Below, in pieces: positions 1 through 7,728 of a DNA stretch of 20,162 bases (its first letter is position 1; every line of letters begins with the position of its first letter). This stretch comes from Stenotrophomonas maltophilia (GTDB taxonomy: Bacteria > Pseudomonadota > Gammaproteobacteria > Xanthomonadales > Xanthomonadaceae). The notes beneath the pieces are model-generated. The model did not search any database and was not told the DNA's origin. It saw only the letters and a program-made list of their open reading frames with translations. Position numbers and translations under genes: made by a program. The stretch lies in contig DJBL01000136.1 of assembly GCA_002435595.1 (NCBI GenBank), positions 1-20,162 on the forward strand, read 5' to 3'.

Positions 1-834
1 TTCGGCCACGTTGGTGGCCAGCACCACCCGGCGCTGGCCATCCGGATCAGGCTGCAGCACCCGCGATTGCTGCTCCACCGGCAATTCGCCATGCAACGGC
101 AGCACCTGCACGCTGGCCGGCACGGCCTGCGCCAGCGCGGCCTGGGTGCGCGCGATCTCGCGCTGGCCGGGCAGGAACACCAGCACGTCGCCGGGATGGT
201 CGGCCAAGGCCTGCTCCACCGCGCGCCGTGCCTGCGCTTCCAGCGCTTCCTCGCGCCGTGCCGGGAAGTGGCTGATCGCCACCGGGTAGCTGCGCCCTTC
301 GCTGCTCAGCCGCGGCGCATCCAGGAACCGTGCCAGCCGCTCGCCGTCCAGCGTGGCCGACATCACCACGATGCGCAGGTCCTCGCGCAGCTGTGCCTGC
401 ACATCCAGCGCCAGGGCCAGGCCCAGGTCCGCCGCCAGATGGCGTTCGTGGAATTCATCGAACAGCAGTGCCCCCACGCCATCCAGCATTGGATCATCCT
501 GCAGCATCCGGGTCAGGATGCCTTCGGTGACCACTTCCACGCGGGTGCGGGCCGATACCTTGTTCTCGAAACGGATGCGGTAGCCGACCGTGTCGCCCAC
601 CGCCTCGCCCCGCTGCCGCGCCATGAACTGCGCGGCGCTGCGCGCGGCTACCCGGCGCGGCTCCAGCATGATGATCCTGCGGCCCTGCAGCCAGGGCGCG
701 TCCAGCAGGGCCAGGGGCACCTGGGTGGTCTTGCCCGCGCCGGGTGGCGCCTCCAGCACGAGGCGCGTGTGTGTCTCCAGTCCGGCCAGGATGCGCGGCA
801 GCAGCGCGGAAATCGGGAAAATCGGCGTACTCAT
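1..834 (-). CDS. hrpB: ATP-dependent helicase HrpB, N-terminal part (cut by window edge)
   Basis: This is the first 278 codons of a DEAH/DEAD-like SF2 helicase; the gene leaves the window at base 1 with no stop. The start is ATG at 834, giving MSTPIFPISALLPRILAGLE. Visible motifs, by residue, are Walker A (APPGAGKTT, about 29-37), motif Ia (LEPRRVAARSAA, about 57-68), motif II (DEFHER, about 126-131, the form typical of HrpB), motif III (SATLD, about 159-163), and the start of helicase domain 2 (VLVFLPGQREI, then ATNVAE). HrpB helicases are usually about 800 residues or more, so roughly a third is seen. The cellular substrate of HrpB is not well defined; it is a putative RNA-type helicase and is unrelated to the type III secretion regulator of the same name. 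The assignment is firm from motif order. Confidence 0.93.
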   Translation of the reverse strand, partial: MSTPIFPISALLPRILAGLETHTRLVLEAPPGAGKTTQVPLALLDAPWLQGRRIIMLEPRRVAARSAAQFMARQRGEAVGDTVGYRIRFENKVSARTRVEVVTEGILTRMLQDDPMLDGVGALLFDEFHERHLAADLGLALALDVQAQLREDLRIVVMSATLDGERLARFLDAPRLSSEGRSYPVAISHFPARREEALEAQARRAVEQALADHPGDVLVFLPGQREIARTQAALAQAVPASVQVLPLHGELPVEQQSRVLQPDPDGQRRVVLATNVAE

Positions 835-840
835 CGCCCT

Positions 841-846
841 AGGATA
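841..846 (-). promoter_or_regulatory. possible -10 element of hrpB, leaderless-type spacing
   Basis: On the minus strand the hexamer TATCCT (4 of 6 matches to TATAAT) ends six bases before the hrpB ATG at 834. A transcript would then begin at or next to the start codon. No convincing -35 hexamer lies at 16-18 bases, so this is a weak call. Confidence 0.2.
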
Positions 847-924
847 CGGCCTCCGCTGCGCCTCGCATTGCCAGCGCGAGGCCGGCGTGGTTCCCTGTGC
901 CGCCCTGGAAGCGCGGTTGGCCGG

Positions 925-1992
925 ATGTTCGATGTTGCGCGTGTGCTGTTGCTGTGGGCTGCCTGTGCGGGTGCCGCGTTGCCCACGTGCGCCGCCGAAC
1001 CTGCCGATGCCGGCGCGGCGCTGGACGCGCCCTACGATGGCAACCACTGGGCCGTGCTGGTGCGCGCCGGGATCCAGGCGCGCTACCTGCCGGTGGGCCT
1101 GAGCGATGCGCGGGCGATCCGGCGCGCGGTGGCCGATGGCACCCTGCGCGAGGCGGTGTATCCCAGCCTGCAGCTCGCCGACGACGTGGCCTACATCACC
1201 ACCAACGCGCTGAGCAGCAGCACCCTGGACCGTCGCAAGAACATCCTGGGGCTGTGCCGGCAGCCGGGCGGGTTCCGGCTGCTGCTCCAGGACACGGCCA
1301 GCTGCACCGACGGCGGCGCGCCCGGCCTGCGCTTCGAACAGACCGCCGCGGGCGGCCTGGTGTGCGCGACATGCGCCGCGCTCGGGTGGCCCACGCGCTG
1401 GGAACGCCACGACCGGCCGGCGCAGTGTCCACTGCCGGCGTGGGACCTGGCCGCGGCGCAGCGCCAGTTCGGTGCATGGCGTCAGCGCTTCGAGCAGGAC
1501 ATGCAGCCGTACCTGCACGGGGCCACCGAGCAGCGCTGGGAGGCGCAGGCGGCGGCAGGGCGGAGCGCGCAGGCCACGGTGGTGCCGGCGTCGCGTGCCA
1601 GCGCCGCACTGATCGGGATGAGCACCTCCCCCGATGCCTTTGTCGACGCCTCGGGACTGCCGGGCGAACTGCGCCGCAGCGATCTGCTGGCGCGCCTGCT
1701 GCAGGTGCTGGGCACGGCGCAGGTGATCGGGCGCGGCGGGCGCTATCCCGAGCCGCTGCCCGCGCTCGAGGCGACCTGCGCGCAGGTGTGGTACCTGGCG
1801 CTTCCGGGCGTTGCCGCCCACGCATCGGCACCGCCGGCTGACCGGTTCGTGCGCGACAGCGTGCCGTTCATCACCGTGCAGCAGCACGGCGACCAGCTGC
1901 GGCTGGCCGGGCTATCGCGGGAGCTGCTGGCGGTGGTGTTGGCGCCTGAGCGCCCGCCGCCGGCGTGCTGCACCGGCGATACCCGGCGCTGA
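925..1992 (+). CDS. hypothetical secreted protein, 355 aa
   Basis: I do not recognise this family. The reading frame stays open far upstream, but that part is the antisense of hrpB. The ATG at 925 is chosen because it begins an N-terminus that reads as a signal peptide: MFDVARV, then a hydrophobic stretch rich in L, W and A, then a likely signal peptidase I site after PTCAA. The mature part has scattered cysteines (CRQPGG, SCTDGG, CATCAALGW, QCPLPAW, EATCAQVW) that could form disulfides in the periplasm. It has no transmembrane segment after the signal and no catalytic motif I can name. Codons are strongly G/C-ending like the neighbouring core genes, which supports real coding. It is divergent from hrpB with a 90-base gap, and tatD follows on the same strand after about 95 bases. 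Confidence 0.7.
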   Translation: MFDVARVLLLWAACAGAALPTCAAEPADAGAALDAPYDGNHWAVLVRAGIQARYLPVGLSDARAIRRAVADGTLREAVYPSLQLADDVAYITTNALSSSTLDRRKNILGLCRQPGGFRLLLQDTASCTDGGAPGLRFEQTAAGGLVCATCAALGWPTRWERHDRPAQCPLPAWDLAAAQRQFGAWRQRFEQDMQPYLHGATEQRWEAQAAAGRSAQATVVPASRASAALIGMSTSPDAFVDASGLPGELRRSDLLARLLQVLGTAQVIGRGGRYPEPLPALEATCAQVWYLALPGVAAHASAPPADRFVRDSVPFITVQQHGDQLRLAGLSRELLAVVLAPERPPPACCTGDTRR

Positions 1993-2054
1993 ACCGTTGC
2001 GCGTGCCCGTAGCGCCCGCAGCGGGCGTTGGACGGGCCGCACCGGGCGAGCCGT

Positions 2055-2060
2055 TACAAT
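2055..2060 (+). promoter_or_regulatory. likely -10 box of tatD
   Basis: TACAAT (5 of 6 matches to TATAAT) lies 28 bases before the tatD start. A TTGGAC hexamer at 2028-2033 resembles a -35 box, but its 21-base spacing is long. The box overlaps the upstream in-frame ATG at 2059, which argues against that ATG as the start. Confidence 0.35.
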
Positions 2061-2088
2061 GGCCCGGTTTCCGCCCTGCAGCAGCCCC

Positions 2089-2904
2089 ATGCAACTGATC
2101 GATATCGGCGCCAACCTCACCCACGATTCCTTTGATCGCGACCGCGACGCCGTGCTGGCGCGTGCGCGCGAGGCCGGGGTGGCCCAGATGGTGATCACCG
2201 GTGCCAGCCGCGAACACTCGCCGATGGCACTGGAACTGGCACGCCAGCATCCCGGTTTCCTGTATGCCACCGCCGGCGTGCACCCGCACCATGCGGTGGA
2301 ATACACCGACGAATGCGATGCGCAAATGCGCGCGCTGCACGCGCATGCCGAAGTCGTGGCGGTGGGCGAGTGCGGGCTGGATTACTTCCGTGATTTCGCC
2401 CCGCGCCCGGCCCAGCATCGTGCCTTCGAGCGCCAGTTGCAGCTGGCCGCCGACGTGCGCGGGGCCGATGGCGCACACAAGCCGCTGTTCCTGCACCAGC
2501 GCGATGCACATGCCGATTTCATGGCGCAGATGAAAAACTTCGACGGCCAGCTCGGCGCGGCGGTGGTGCATTGTTTCACCGGCGAACGCCAGGAGTTGTT
2601 CGACTACCTGGACCAGGACTGGTACATCGGCATCACCGGCTGGCTGTGCGACGAACGCCGCGGGGGCCACCTGCGTGAGCTGGTGAAACACATCCCGGCC
2701 AACCGCCTGATGATCGAAACCGACGCGCCGTACCTGCTGCCGCGCTCGCTCAAGCCGATGCCCAAGGACCGCCGCAACGAGCCGATGTTCCTGTCGCATA
2801 TCGTCGAGGAACTGGCACGCGATCGCGGTGAAGACGTGGAGACCACGGCCGCCCATGCGACGGCGGCCACGCGCGCGTTCTTCCGGCTGCCTGACGTGGC
2901 CTGA
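2089..2904 (+). CDS. tatD: TatD family 3'-5' exonuclease/DNase
   Basis: This is a 271-residue metal-dependent hydrolase of the TatD family, TIM-barrel nucleases that act on DNA ends and on RNA in the cytoplasm. The protein opens with MQLIDIGANLTHDSF and carries GVHPHH, the VGECGLDYFRD block with its metal-binding Glu, LHQRDAH, VVHCFTGER, the long IGITGWLCDERRGG block, and IETDAPYLLP followed by RRNEP. From memory of E. coli TatD, the ITGWxCDERRG and RRNEP blocks match TatD better than its relatives YcfH and YjjV. An ATG ten codons upstream at 2059 is in frame, but it overlaps a -10-like box and would add a tail absent from the family. No clear Shine-Dalgarno sequence precedes 2089. The gene converges with the SDR gene, 46 bases away. 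Confidence 0.93.
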   Translation: MQLIDIGANLTHDSFDRDRDAVLARAREAGVAQMVITGASREHSPMALELARQHPGFLYATAGVHPHHAVEYTDECDAQMRALHAHAEVVAVGECGLDYFRDFAPRPAQHRAFERQLQLAADVRGADGAHKPLFLHQRDAHADFMAQMKNFDGQLGAAVVHCFTGERQELFDYLDQDWYIGITGWLCDERRGGHLRELVKHIPANRLMIETDAPYLLPRSLKPMPKDRRNEPMFLSHIVEELARDRGEDVETTAAHATAATRAFFRLPDVA

Positions 2905-2950
2905 CCCGCTGTCGAGCGGTACGCGATGCCCCACGACCAACGGTCGCCGG

Positions 2951-3835
2951 CTACCGGCCGTCGCCGTTTGCCCAGGCGTCGGCCAGGCCGTCGCGGTAGG
3001 TCGCGAAGCGCGGCTGCCACTGCAGGGCCGCGCGCGTGCCGCTGCTGTCGATGCGTTTGTTGCTGGCGTAGAAGCGGCGCAGCGAGGCGGGGAGGGCCGG
3101 ATCATCCCAGGCCTGTGCCACCGGCAACGGCAGACCACTCAGTGCCGCGGCATGCGCCACGACGTCCTGCGGCGGGGCGGGCGCGTCGTCGGCTGGCAGA
3201 TACAGCGCGTGGCCGTGCGCACGCCGCATCGCCGCCAGCACCGCAGCGGCCAGGTCCTGCACATGCAGCCGGTTGAAGACCAGCCCGGGCCGTACCACCT
3301 GCCGGGCCTTGCCTTGTGCCAGCTGCACCAGCGCGTTGCGCCCACGACCGTACAGGGCGGGCAGGCGGAACACCGCCGAGGCGATACCGCGAGCCTGCGC
3401 CAACGCACGCCACTGCTGCTCGGCGCGTAGTCGCCGCAGGGCGGCGTCGGTGTCTGCATCGGCGCTGGACTGTTCGTCGACCCAGCCCCCGTCGCGGTCG
3501 GCATAAACGGCCGTCGAGGACAGGTAACCCACCCAGCGCAGCGCCGGGCTGTCGTGCAGTGCAGCGGCGAGCAGGCGCAGCGCCGGGTCGCCCGCATCCT
3601 CCGGGGGCACGCTGCACACCATCGCGTCCGCGCGCCGGATCGCCGCGCGCAGCCCGTCATCGACCGGCATGCCCTCGGCCAGCCGATACCGCGTCAGCCC
3701 GTCATCGGGAGCCGTGCCGGGGTCGCGCACGGTGCCGCTGCACGCGATGCCCCGGGCCTGCAGCAGGGCGGCCAGATGGCGGCCGCTGTAGCCCATGCCC
3801 AGCACCAGCACGTGGGCCGGCGCAGCGGTGTCCAT
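2951..3835 (-). CDS. SDR/NAD-dependent epimerase-like oxidoreductase
   Basis: This 294-residue Rossmann-fold protein resembles the YeeZ-like extended SDR proteins. The start is ATG at 3835; longer in-frame extension would run into panE. The NAD(P)-binding glycine motif is VLVLGMGYSGR (residues about 10-19). It is followed by the strand and loop YLSSTAVYAD, which holds the expected Ser and Tyr but not the usual YxxxK spacing, and by NRLHVQDLAAAV, typical of epimerase-like sugar or cofactor enzymes. The start codon lies two bases after the panE stop codon, so the two genes are almost certainly one transcript with coupled translation. The substrate cannot be read from sequence. A pantothenate-related role would be guesswork based only on the neighbour. 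Confidence 0.85.
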   Translation of the reverse strand: MDTAAPAHVLVLGMGYSGRHLAALLQARGIACSGTVRDPGTAPDDGLTRYRLAEGMPVDDGLRAAIRRADAMVCSVPPEDAGDPALRLLAAALHDSPALRWVGYLSSTAVYADRDGGWVDEQSSADADTDAALRRLRAEQQWRALAQARGIASAVFRLPALYGRGRNALVQLAQGKARQVVRPGLVFNRLHVQDLAAAVLAAMRRAHGHALYLPADDAPAPPQDVVAHAAALSGLPLPVAQAWDDPALPASLRRFYASNKRIDSSGTRAALQWQPRFATYRDGLADAWANGDGR

Positions 3836-3837
3836 GC

Positions 3838-4776
3838 TCAGGCGCCGCGCTGGCGCTGGTAGGCCTGCAGGTGGCTGTAGGCCACCGCCAGCAGCGGTGC
3901 AGCCTGCCCGGCGGCGCGGGCGCGCGCCAGCATGTCGCCCACGATCTGCTCGGCTTCCACCTGCTGGCCTGCTTCCAGGTCGCGCAGCATCGAGGCTTTC
4001 AACGTCGAGCCGGCCTGGGTGGTCGCCGTCAGCGCGATCTCGCGCGCCTTGGCCGGAATCGGCTCGCCGGCGGCCTCGGCCACGGCCAGGCATTCGTCAT
4101 ACAGCCCACGCACGATGGTCGCCCCGTCGTCAGTGGCCACGATCGTGCCCACATCGGCGCGCAGCAGGCAGGTGGACGCGGCCAGCGTGGTCAGGAAGGT
4201 GTACTTGATCCACTGCTCCTGGCCGATCGCATCGCTGGCCACGTGGTCCACGTTGGCCTGCACGCAGGCCGCGGCCAGTGCCAGCACCCGCGCGCTGGCG
4301 CCGGTGCCGTCGCGCTCGCCGAAGGTCAGTTTGGCCGCGGGCGCCAGGTGCAGCACGGCGCCGTCGGCGGCCTTGGTGGCGCTGATGAAGCACAGACCGC
4401 CCAGCACCGCATCGCGGCCGAAGCGCGCATCCAGCGCCGCGTAGTGGGCCAGTCCGTTGAGGATCGGCAGCACCGTGGTGCGTGGGCCCATCGCCGGGGC
4501 AATCGCCTCGATCGAGCTGTCCAGGTCGTAGGCCTTGCAGCTCAGCATCACCAGGTCGAACGGCTGGGCGGTGGCCAGCGCCGGCAGCGCCTCGGCGGTG
4601 ACGTACTGCACCGGGACGCTCGCATCGCCGAGCGGGCTGCGGATCACCAGCCCTTCGCTGGCCAGCTGCGCCGCGCGCGCCGGGCGCACCAGGAAGGTGA
4701 CGTCCACGCCGGCTTGGGCCAGGCGGCCACCGAAATAACCGCCGGTACCGCCGGCGCCCAGGATCAGTATGCGCAT
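3838..4776 (-). CDS. panE: 2-dehydropantoate 2-reductase (ketopantoate reductase)
   Basis: This 312-residue protein is of the ketopantoate reductase family, which reduces 2-dehydropantoate to pantoate with NADPH in pantothenate/CoA synthesis. It begins MRILILGAGGTGGYFGGRL, a textbook nucleotide-binding GxGxxG at residues 7-12. Further family marks are MLSCKAYDLD (the catalytic Lys region), LNGLAHY (the conserved Asn), and the C-terminal helical domain with KASMLRDLEAG, matching the KxSMxxDxxxG signature. The ATG at 4776 puts the Rossmann strand at the very N-terminus, as usual; longer in-frame readings have no family support. The downstream SDR gene starts two bases after its stop. Genomes often hold several paralogues of this family, so strict PanE activity on ketopantoate is likely but unproven. 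Confidence 0.88.
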   Translation of the reverse strand: MRILILGAGGTGGYFGGRLAQAGVDVTFLVRPARAAQLASEGLVIRSPLGDASVPVQYVTAEALPALATAQPFDLVMLSCKAYDLDSSIEAIAPAMGPRTTVLPILNGLAHYAALDARFGRDAVLGGLCFISATKAADGAVLHLAPAAKLTFGERDGTGASARVLALAAACVQANVDHVASDAIGQEQWIKYTFLTTLAASTCLLRADVGTIVATDDGATIVRGLYDECLAVAEAAGEPIPAKAREIALTATTQAGSTLKASMLRDLEAGQQVEAEQIVGDMLARARAAGQAAPLLAVAYSHLQAYQRQRGA

Positions 4777-4886
4777 TGGAATCTCACTGCTGTTGAACGC
4801 TCGTTGAGGCCATTGTGCCCCCAATCCCGCTGGCCTTGTGGCCAGGCAGGCCCGCATGGACCCGCCGGTGCGGCACTGCGGAAAGC

Positions 4887-4914
4887 AAAAGGCCCCGGCG
4901 AATCCGCCGAGGCC
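4887..4914 (-). terminator. rho-independent terminator of panE-side face of the ABC exporter operon
   Basis: Arms 4891-4900 and 4905-4914 form a 10-bp GC-rich stem with one mismatch and a four-base loop. On the minus strand the stem is followed by a TTTT run and further T-rich sequence. It sits about 50 bases after the stop of the ABC permease gene, which transcribes towards it, and before panE. Confidence 0.75.
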
Positions 4915-4962
4915 CCCTGCCGACCGGGCATCCCCGATCCACGATCAGGTGACGCTGTGGTA

Positions 4963-5763
4963 TCAGCTGCGCATGCCCACGCCGCGCTTGAGCAGCCACA
5001 GTGCCAGCGCGGTCAGCACCACCACAAAGCCCAGCATCAGTGCGTAGGCCACCCACAGCGGCACGTCGCTGGTGCCCAGCAGGCCGTAACGGAACGCGTT
5101 GACCATGTAGAAGATCGGGTTGGCGTGGGTCGCCGCCTCGGCCCAGGTCGGCAGCAGCTTCACCGAGTAGAACACACCGCCCAGATAGGTCAGCGGCGTC
5201 AGGATGAACGTCGGCACGATCGCCACGTCATCGAACTTCTTGGCGTACACCGCGTTGATGAAGCCGGCCAGCGAGAAGATCGTCGCGCCCAGCAGCACGG
5301 TGGTCAGCGTCACCAGCGGATGCGGGATACGCACCGGGGTGAAGAACATCGCGATGATCAGCACGATCACGCCGACCATCAGCCCGCGCAGCACCGCACC
5401 GGACACATAGCCCCACAGGATCACCCAGTTCGGCATCGGGCTCACCAGCAGCTCTTCCACGTGGCGGCCGAACTTGGCCCCGAAGAACGACGAACTGATG
5501 TTGCCGTAGCTGTTCTGGATCACGCTCATCATCACCAGGCCCGGCACGATGAACTGCATGTAGCTGTAGCCGCCCATCTCGCCCACGCGCGAACCGATCA
5601 GGCCGCCGAAGATCAGGAAGTACAGGGTCATGGTGATCGCCGGCGGCACCAGGGTCTGGCCCCAGATGCGCAGGATGCGCGCCACTTCGCGGCGCACGAT
5701 CGTCATCAACGCGATCCGGTTGCGCTGGCCGTCGGTCAGGACCGGGGTAGGGGGGGTGCTCAT
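4963..5763 (-). CDS. ABC-2 type transporter permease (YadH-like)
   Basis: This 266-residue integral membrane protein is of the ABC-2 permease family, close in pattern to E. coli YadH. After a short cytoplasmic N-terminus (up to about residue 35) come about six hydrophobic segments: around TLVPPAITMTLYFLIFGGLI, YMQFIVPGLVMMSVIQ, the GYVSGAVLRGLMVGVIVLII region, TVLLGATIFSLAGFI, IVPTFILTPLTYLGGVFYS, and the last near YALMLGFVVVLTALALWLL. FGAKFGRHVEELLVSPMP and the LTYLGGVFYS to ANPIFYMVNAFRYG region are characteristic of this exporter type. Its ATG at 5763 overlaps the ATPase stop in an ATGA, so the pair is translationally coupled. The alternative start at the internal MTIVRREVA, 19 codons later, is less likely because it would break the coupling. 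The substrate is unknown. Confidence 0.9.
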   Translation of the reverse strand: MSTPPTPVLTDGQRNRIALMTIVRREVARILRIWGQTLVPPAITMTLYFLIFGGLIGSRVGEMGGYSYMQFIVPGLVMMSVIQNSYGNISSSFFGAKFGRHVEELLVSPMPNWVILWGYVSGAVLRGLMVGVIVLIIAMFFTPVRIPHPLVTLTTVLLGATIFSLAGFINAVYAKKFDDVAIVPTFILTPLTYLGGVFYSVKLLPTWAEAATHANPIFYMVNAFRYGLLGTSDVPLWVAYALMLGFVVVLTALALWLLKRGVGMRS

Positions 5764-6719
5764 GCCGCATTCTCCTGGTTGCCGGTGAGGCGCACGAACA
5801 GCTCCTCCAGGCGGTTGCTCTTGGTCCGCATCGAACGCACCCGGATACCGGCCGCGTTCAGTGCTTCAAACACCCGGTTGAGGTCCATCGCACGCGGCAT
5901 GTCCACATCCAGCGTATGCCCGTCGGTGGCGATCAGGGTGGCGCCTTCGATCACCGGCAGCTGCGCCGGCAGGGTGCCGTCGATGTCGAACAGGAAGCCC
6001 TCCACGTCCAGCTTGGCCAGCAGCTCGCGCATCGGACCCTGGGTGACGATCTGGCCGTGGTTGATGATGGCCAGGTTGCGGCACAGGTGCTCGGCCTCTT
6101 CCAGGTAATGGGTGGTCAGGATGATCGTGGTACCGGCGGCGTTGATCTCCTTGAGCACCCGCCACATGTCGCGGCGGATCTCGATGTCCACACCGGCGGT
6201 GGGCTCATCCAGGATCAGCAGGCGCGGCCGGGTCATCATCGCGCGGGCAATCATCAGCCGGCGCTTCATGCCGCCGGACAGGGTGCGGCTCATCACCTGC
6301 GCCTTTTCCCACAGGTGGGCGCGCTTGAGCTCCTCTTCGGCCATCTTCTCGGCCTCGGCACGGGCCACGCCATAGAAGCCGGCGTAGTTGACCAGGATGT
6401 CGAAGGGCTTTTCGAACAGGTTGAAGTTGATTTCCTGGGGGACCAGGCCGATCAGGCGCATGGTGGCGCTGCGGGCGCGCACCAGGTCGCTGCCGAACAC
6501 CTCGACCTGGCCCTCGCTGAGGTTCACCAGCGAGCTGATGATGCCGATCAGGGTCGACTTGCCCGCGCCGTTGGGACCGAGCAGGGCGAAGAAGTCGCCC
6601 GGGGCCACGTCCAGCGAGACGCCCTTCAGGGCCTGGGTGCCGTTGTCGTAGGTTTTACGGAGGTCGCGGACCCGCAGGGCGGGGGCCGAACCGGTCGCGG
6701 AAGTGTTCTGGGAAGCCAA
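5760..6719 (-). CDS. ABC transporter ATP-binding protein (YadG-like)
   Basis: This is the nucleotide-binding subunit paired with the permease downstream. With a TTG start at 6719 it has 319 residues. Walker A GPNGAGKS is at about 48-55, Q-loop Gln at 95 (LVPQEINFN), signature LSGG at 147-150, Walker B LLILDEPT at 167-174, and the H-loop His at about 204 (LTTHYLEEAEHL). A C-terminal domain of about 90 residues follows, as in YadG/CcmA-type exporter ATPases. The frame stays open to 6809, but the upstream part reads as junk across the promoter region. The TTG at 6719 has AAGGCAAG just ahead, and the usual N-terminal linker before ALRVRDLRKTY fits that start. It ends in an ATGA overlap with the permease. 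Confidence 0.88.
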   Translation of the reverse strand: MASQNTSATGSAPALRVRDLRKTYDNGTQALKGVSLDVAPGDFFALLGPNGAGKSTLIGIISSLVNLSEGQVEVFGSDLVRARSATMRLIGLVPQEINFNLFEKPFDILVNYAGFYGVARAEAEKMAEEELKRAHLWEKAQVMSRTLSGGMKRRLMIARAMMTRPRLLILDEPTAGVDIEIRRDMWRVLKEINAAGTTIILTTHYLEEAEHLCRNLAIINHGQIVTQGPMRELLAKLDVEGFLFDIDGTLPAQLPVIEGATLIATDGHTLDVDMPRAMDLNRVFEALNAAGIRVRSMRTKSNRLEELFVRLTGNQENAA

Positions 6720-6771
6720 GCTCTTGCCTTCGCGCCCATGGGCTGGCGCTGGATAGGGGCGGGGAGCGGCT

Positions 6772-6777
6772 ATTATA
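6772..6777 (-). promoter_or_regulatory. -10 box for the ABC exporter operon, overlapping a -10 for fpr
   Basis: The minus strand reads TATAAT, a perfect consensus -10, about 50 bases before the ATPase start. Shifted by one base, the plus strand reads TATTAT (6771-6776), a 5 of 6 match, 47 bases before the fpr GTG. This is the only AT-rich spot in a GC-rich intergenic region, so it may serve both divergent genes. No good -35 is visible on either strand. Confidence 0.45.
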
Positions 6778-6823
6778 GAAGACCCCGAGGGCTTGCCCCG
6801 GCTACACACTGTCCCGAAAAGTC

Positions 6824-7573
6824 GTGCCTGCCCAATTCCCCCTCAAACTGGTCGACCGGCGCATGCTGGCCCCGACCGTCGGCCACTACCAGTTCCTGCG
6901 TGATGACGGCCAGCCGCTGGATTTCCAGCCCGGCCAGTTCATCCAGGTCCATTTCGAGTACGCCGACGGCACCGCCACCAAGCGCAGTTACTCGCTGGCC
7001 ACCATTCACAACCACGCCCTCGGCGCGGGCGAAGCGGTCGATATCGCGGTCAGTTTCGTTCCCGGCGGTGCCGCCACGGCCCTGTTCGAGGGCCTGGACA
7101 TCGGCGGCCACGTCACCGCCAGCGGCCCGTTTGGCCGGTTCTGCCTGCAGCCGGGTGACCACAACGCCCGCTACCTGCTGATCGCCACCGGGACCGGGGT
7201 CACCCCGTACCGCTCGATGCTGCCGCTGCTGGCCACCGCCATGGCCGCGCGTGGCGTGGAAGTGGTGCTGCTGCAGGGCGCCCGCACCCCGGCCGAGCTG
7301 CTCTACAGCGACGACTTCCGCGCCTTCGCCGACGCCCACCCGGGCTTCCGCTACGTGCCGTGCCTGTCGCGCGAGCTGCCGGCCAACCCGCACCCGGACG
7401 TGCGCCACGGCTACGTGCAGCAGCACCTGGCCGAGTTCGCGCCCAACCCGGCCACCGACATCGCCTACCTGTGCGGCAACCCGGACATGGTCGATGCCAC
7501 CTTCGAGGCGTTGAAGGAGGCGGGGCTGCCGACCCCGCAGGTGCGGCGCGAGAAGTACGTCAGCAGCAAGTAG
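6824..7573 (+). CDS. fpr: ferredoxin--NADP(+) reductase, intact copy
   Basis: This 249-residue FAD enzyme transfers electrons between NADPH and ferredoxin or flavodoxin and is important in iron-sulfur supply and oxidative stress. The start is GTG at 6824 (MPAQFPLKLVDRR). The FAD-binding RSYSL motif is at 54-58, the NADP-binding GTGVTPYRS at 123-131, and CGNPDMVD at 217-224. It ends in REKYVSSK. Length fits bacterial Fpr (about 250). The last 345 bp (from residue 136) recur at 12062-12406 with 24 differences. The sequence after the stop is low-GC accessory DNA, so the 3' end of this gene is the junction of an inserted segment. Either its 3' part or the second copy has come from another lineage. 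The protein itself appears complete. Confidence 0.92.
   Translation: MPAQFPLKLVDRRMLAPTVGHYQFLRDDGQPLDFQPGQFIQVHFEYADGTATKRSYSLATIHNHALGAGEAVDIAVSFVPGGAATALFEGLDIGGHVTASGPFGRFCLQPGDHNARYLLIATGTGVTPYRSMLPLLATAMAARGVEVVLLQGARTPAELLYSDDFRAFADAHPGFRYVPCLSRELPANPHPDVRHGYVQQHLAEFAPNPATDIAYLCGNPDMVDATFEALKEAGLPTPQVRREKYVSSK
7229..7573 (+). repeat. direct repeat, copy 1: 3' end of intact fpr
   Basis: This 345-bp stretch matches 12062-12406 without gaps. I count 24 mismatches by eye (14 silent codons, 7 amino-acid changes, and TAG versus TAA). The last 47 bases before the final stop base (7526-7572) are identical in both copies. The two repeats bracket the low-GC insert. Confidence 0.93.
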
Positions 7574-7728
7574 GCGCTAGTTCGATTCAGTTCCATGACC
7601 AGCAAGCGCTTACAAAGGCGGGTCGATAACTAGGCGGAACCAGGTAAGTGCGTTCACTTCGCAGAGCCCCTTGCAGCAATTGATATGGACCCGCCACGTT
7701 AAAACTAGCTCTAACTTGGAGGGTAAAA
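7574..7728. other. non-coding left end of the island
   Basis: This stretch holds no convincing ORF. It contains an 8-bp inverted pair GGCGGGTC (7617-7624) and GACCCGCC (7688-7695), and three CTAG-centred hexamers: CTAGTT at 7577, AACTAG at 7628 and AACTAG at 7703. No hairpin with a T-run marks the end of the minus-strand operon here. Confidence 0.5.

Noticed and set aside
67..924. Upstream part of the open frame that continues into the secreted protein
   Set aside because: It is the antisense of hrpB, whose helicase motifs are unmistakable on the other strand.
3316..6108. Very long plus-strand open frame of 930 codons
   Set aside because: It runs antisense through the SDR, panE, permease and ATPase genes, and its translation is low-complexity, rich in His, Arg, Ala and Gln. 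Long antisense frames are common in high-GC coding DNA.
7574..7728. Possible integron attC site or tRNA-type attachment site at the island's left end
   Set aside because: The GTTAAAA and CTCTAAC strings do not satisfy the GTTRRRY and RYYYAAC core-site pattern, and no cloverleaf can be drawn.
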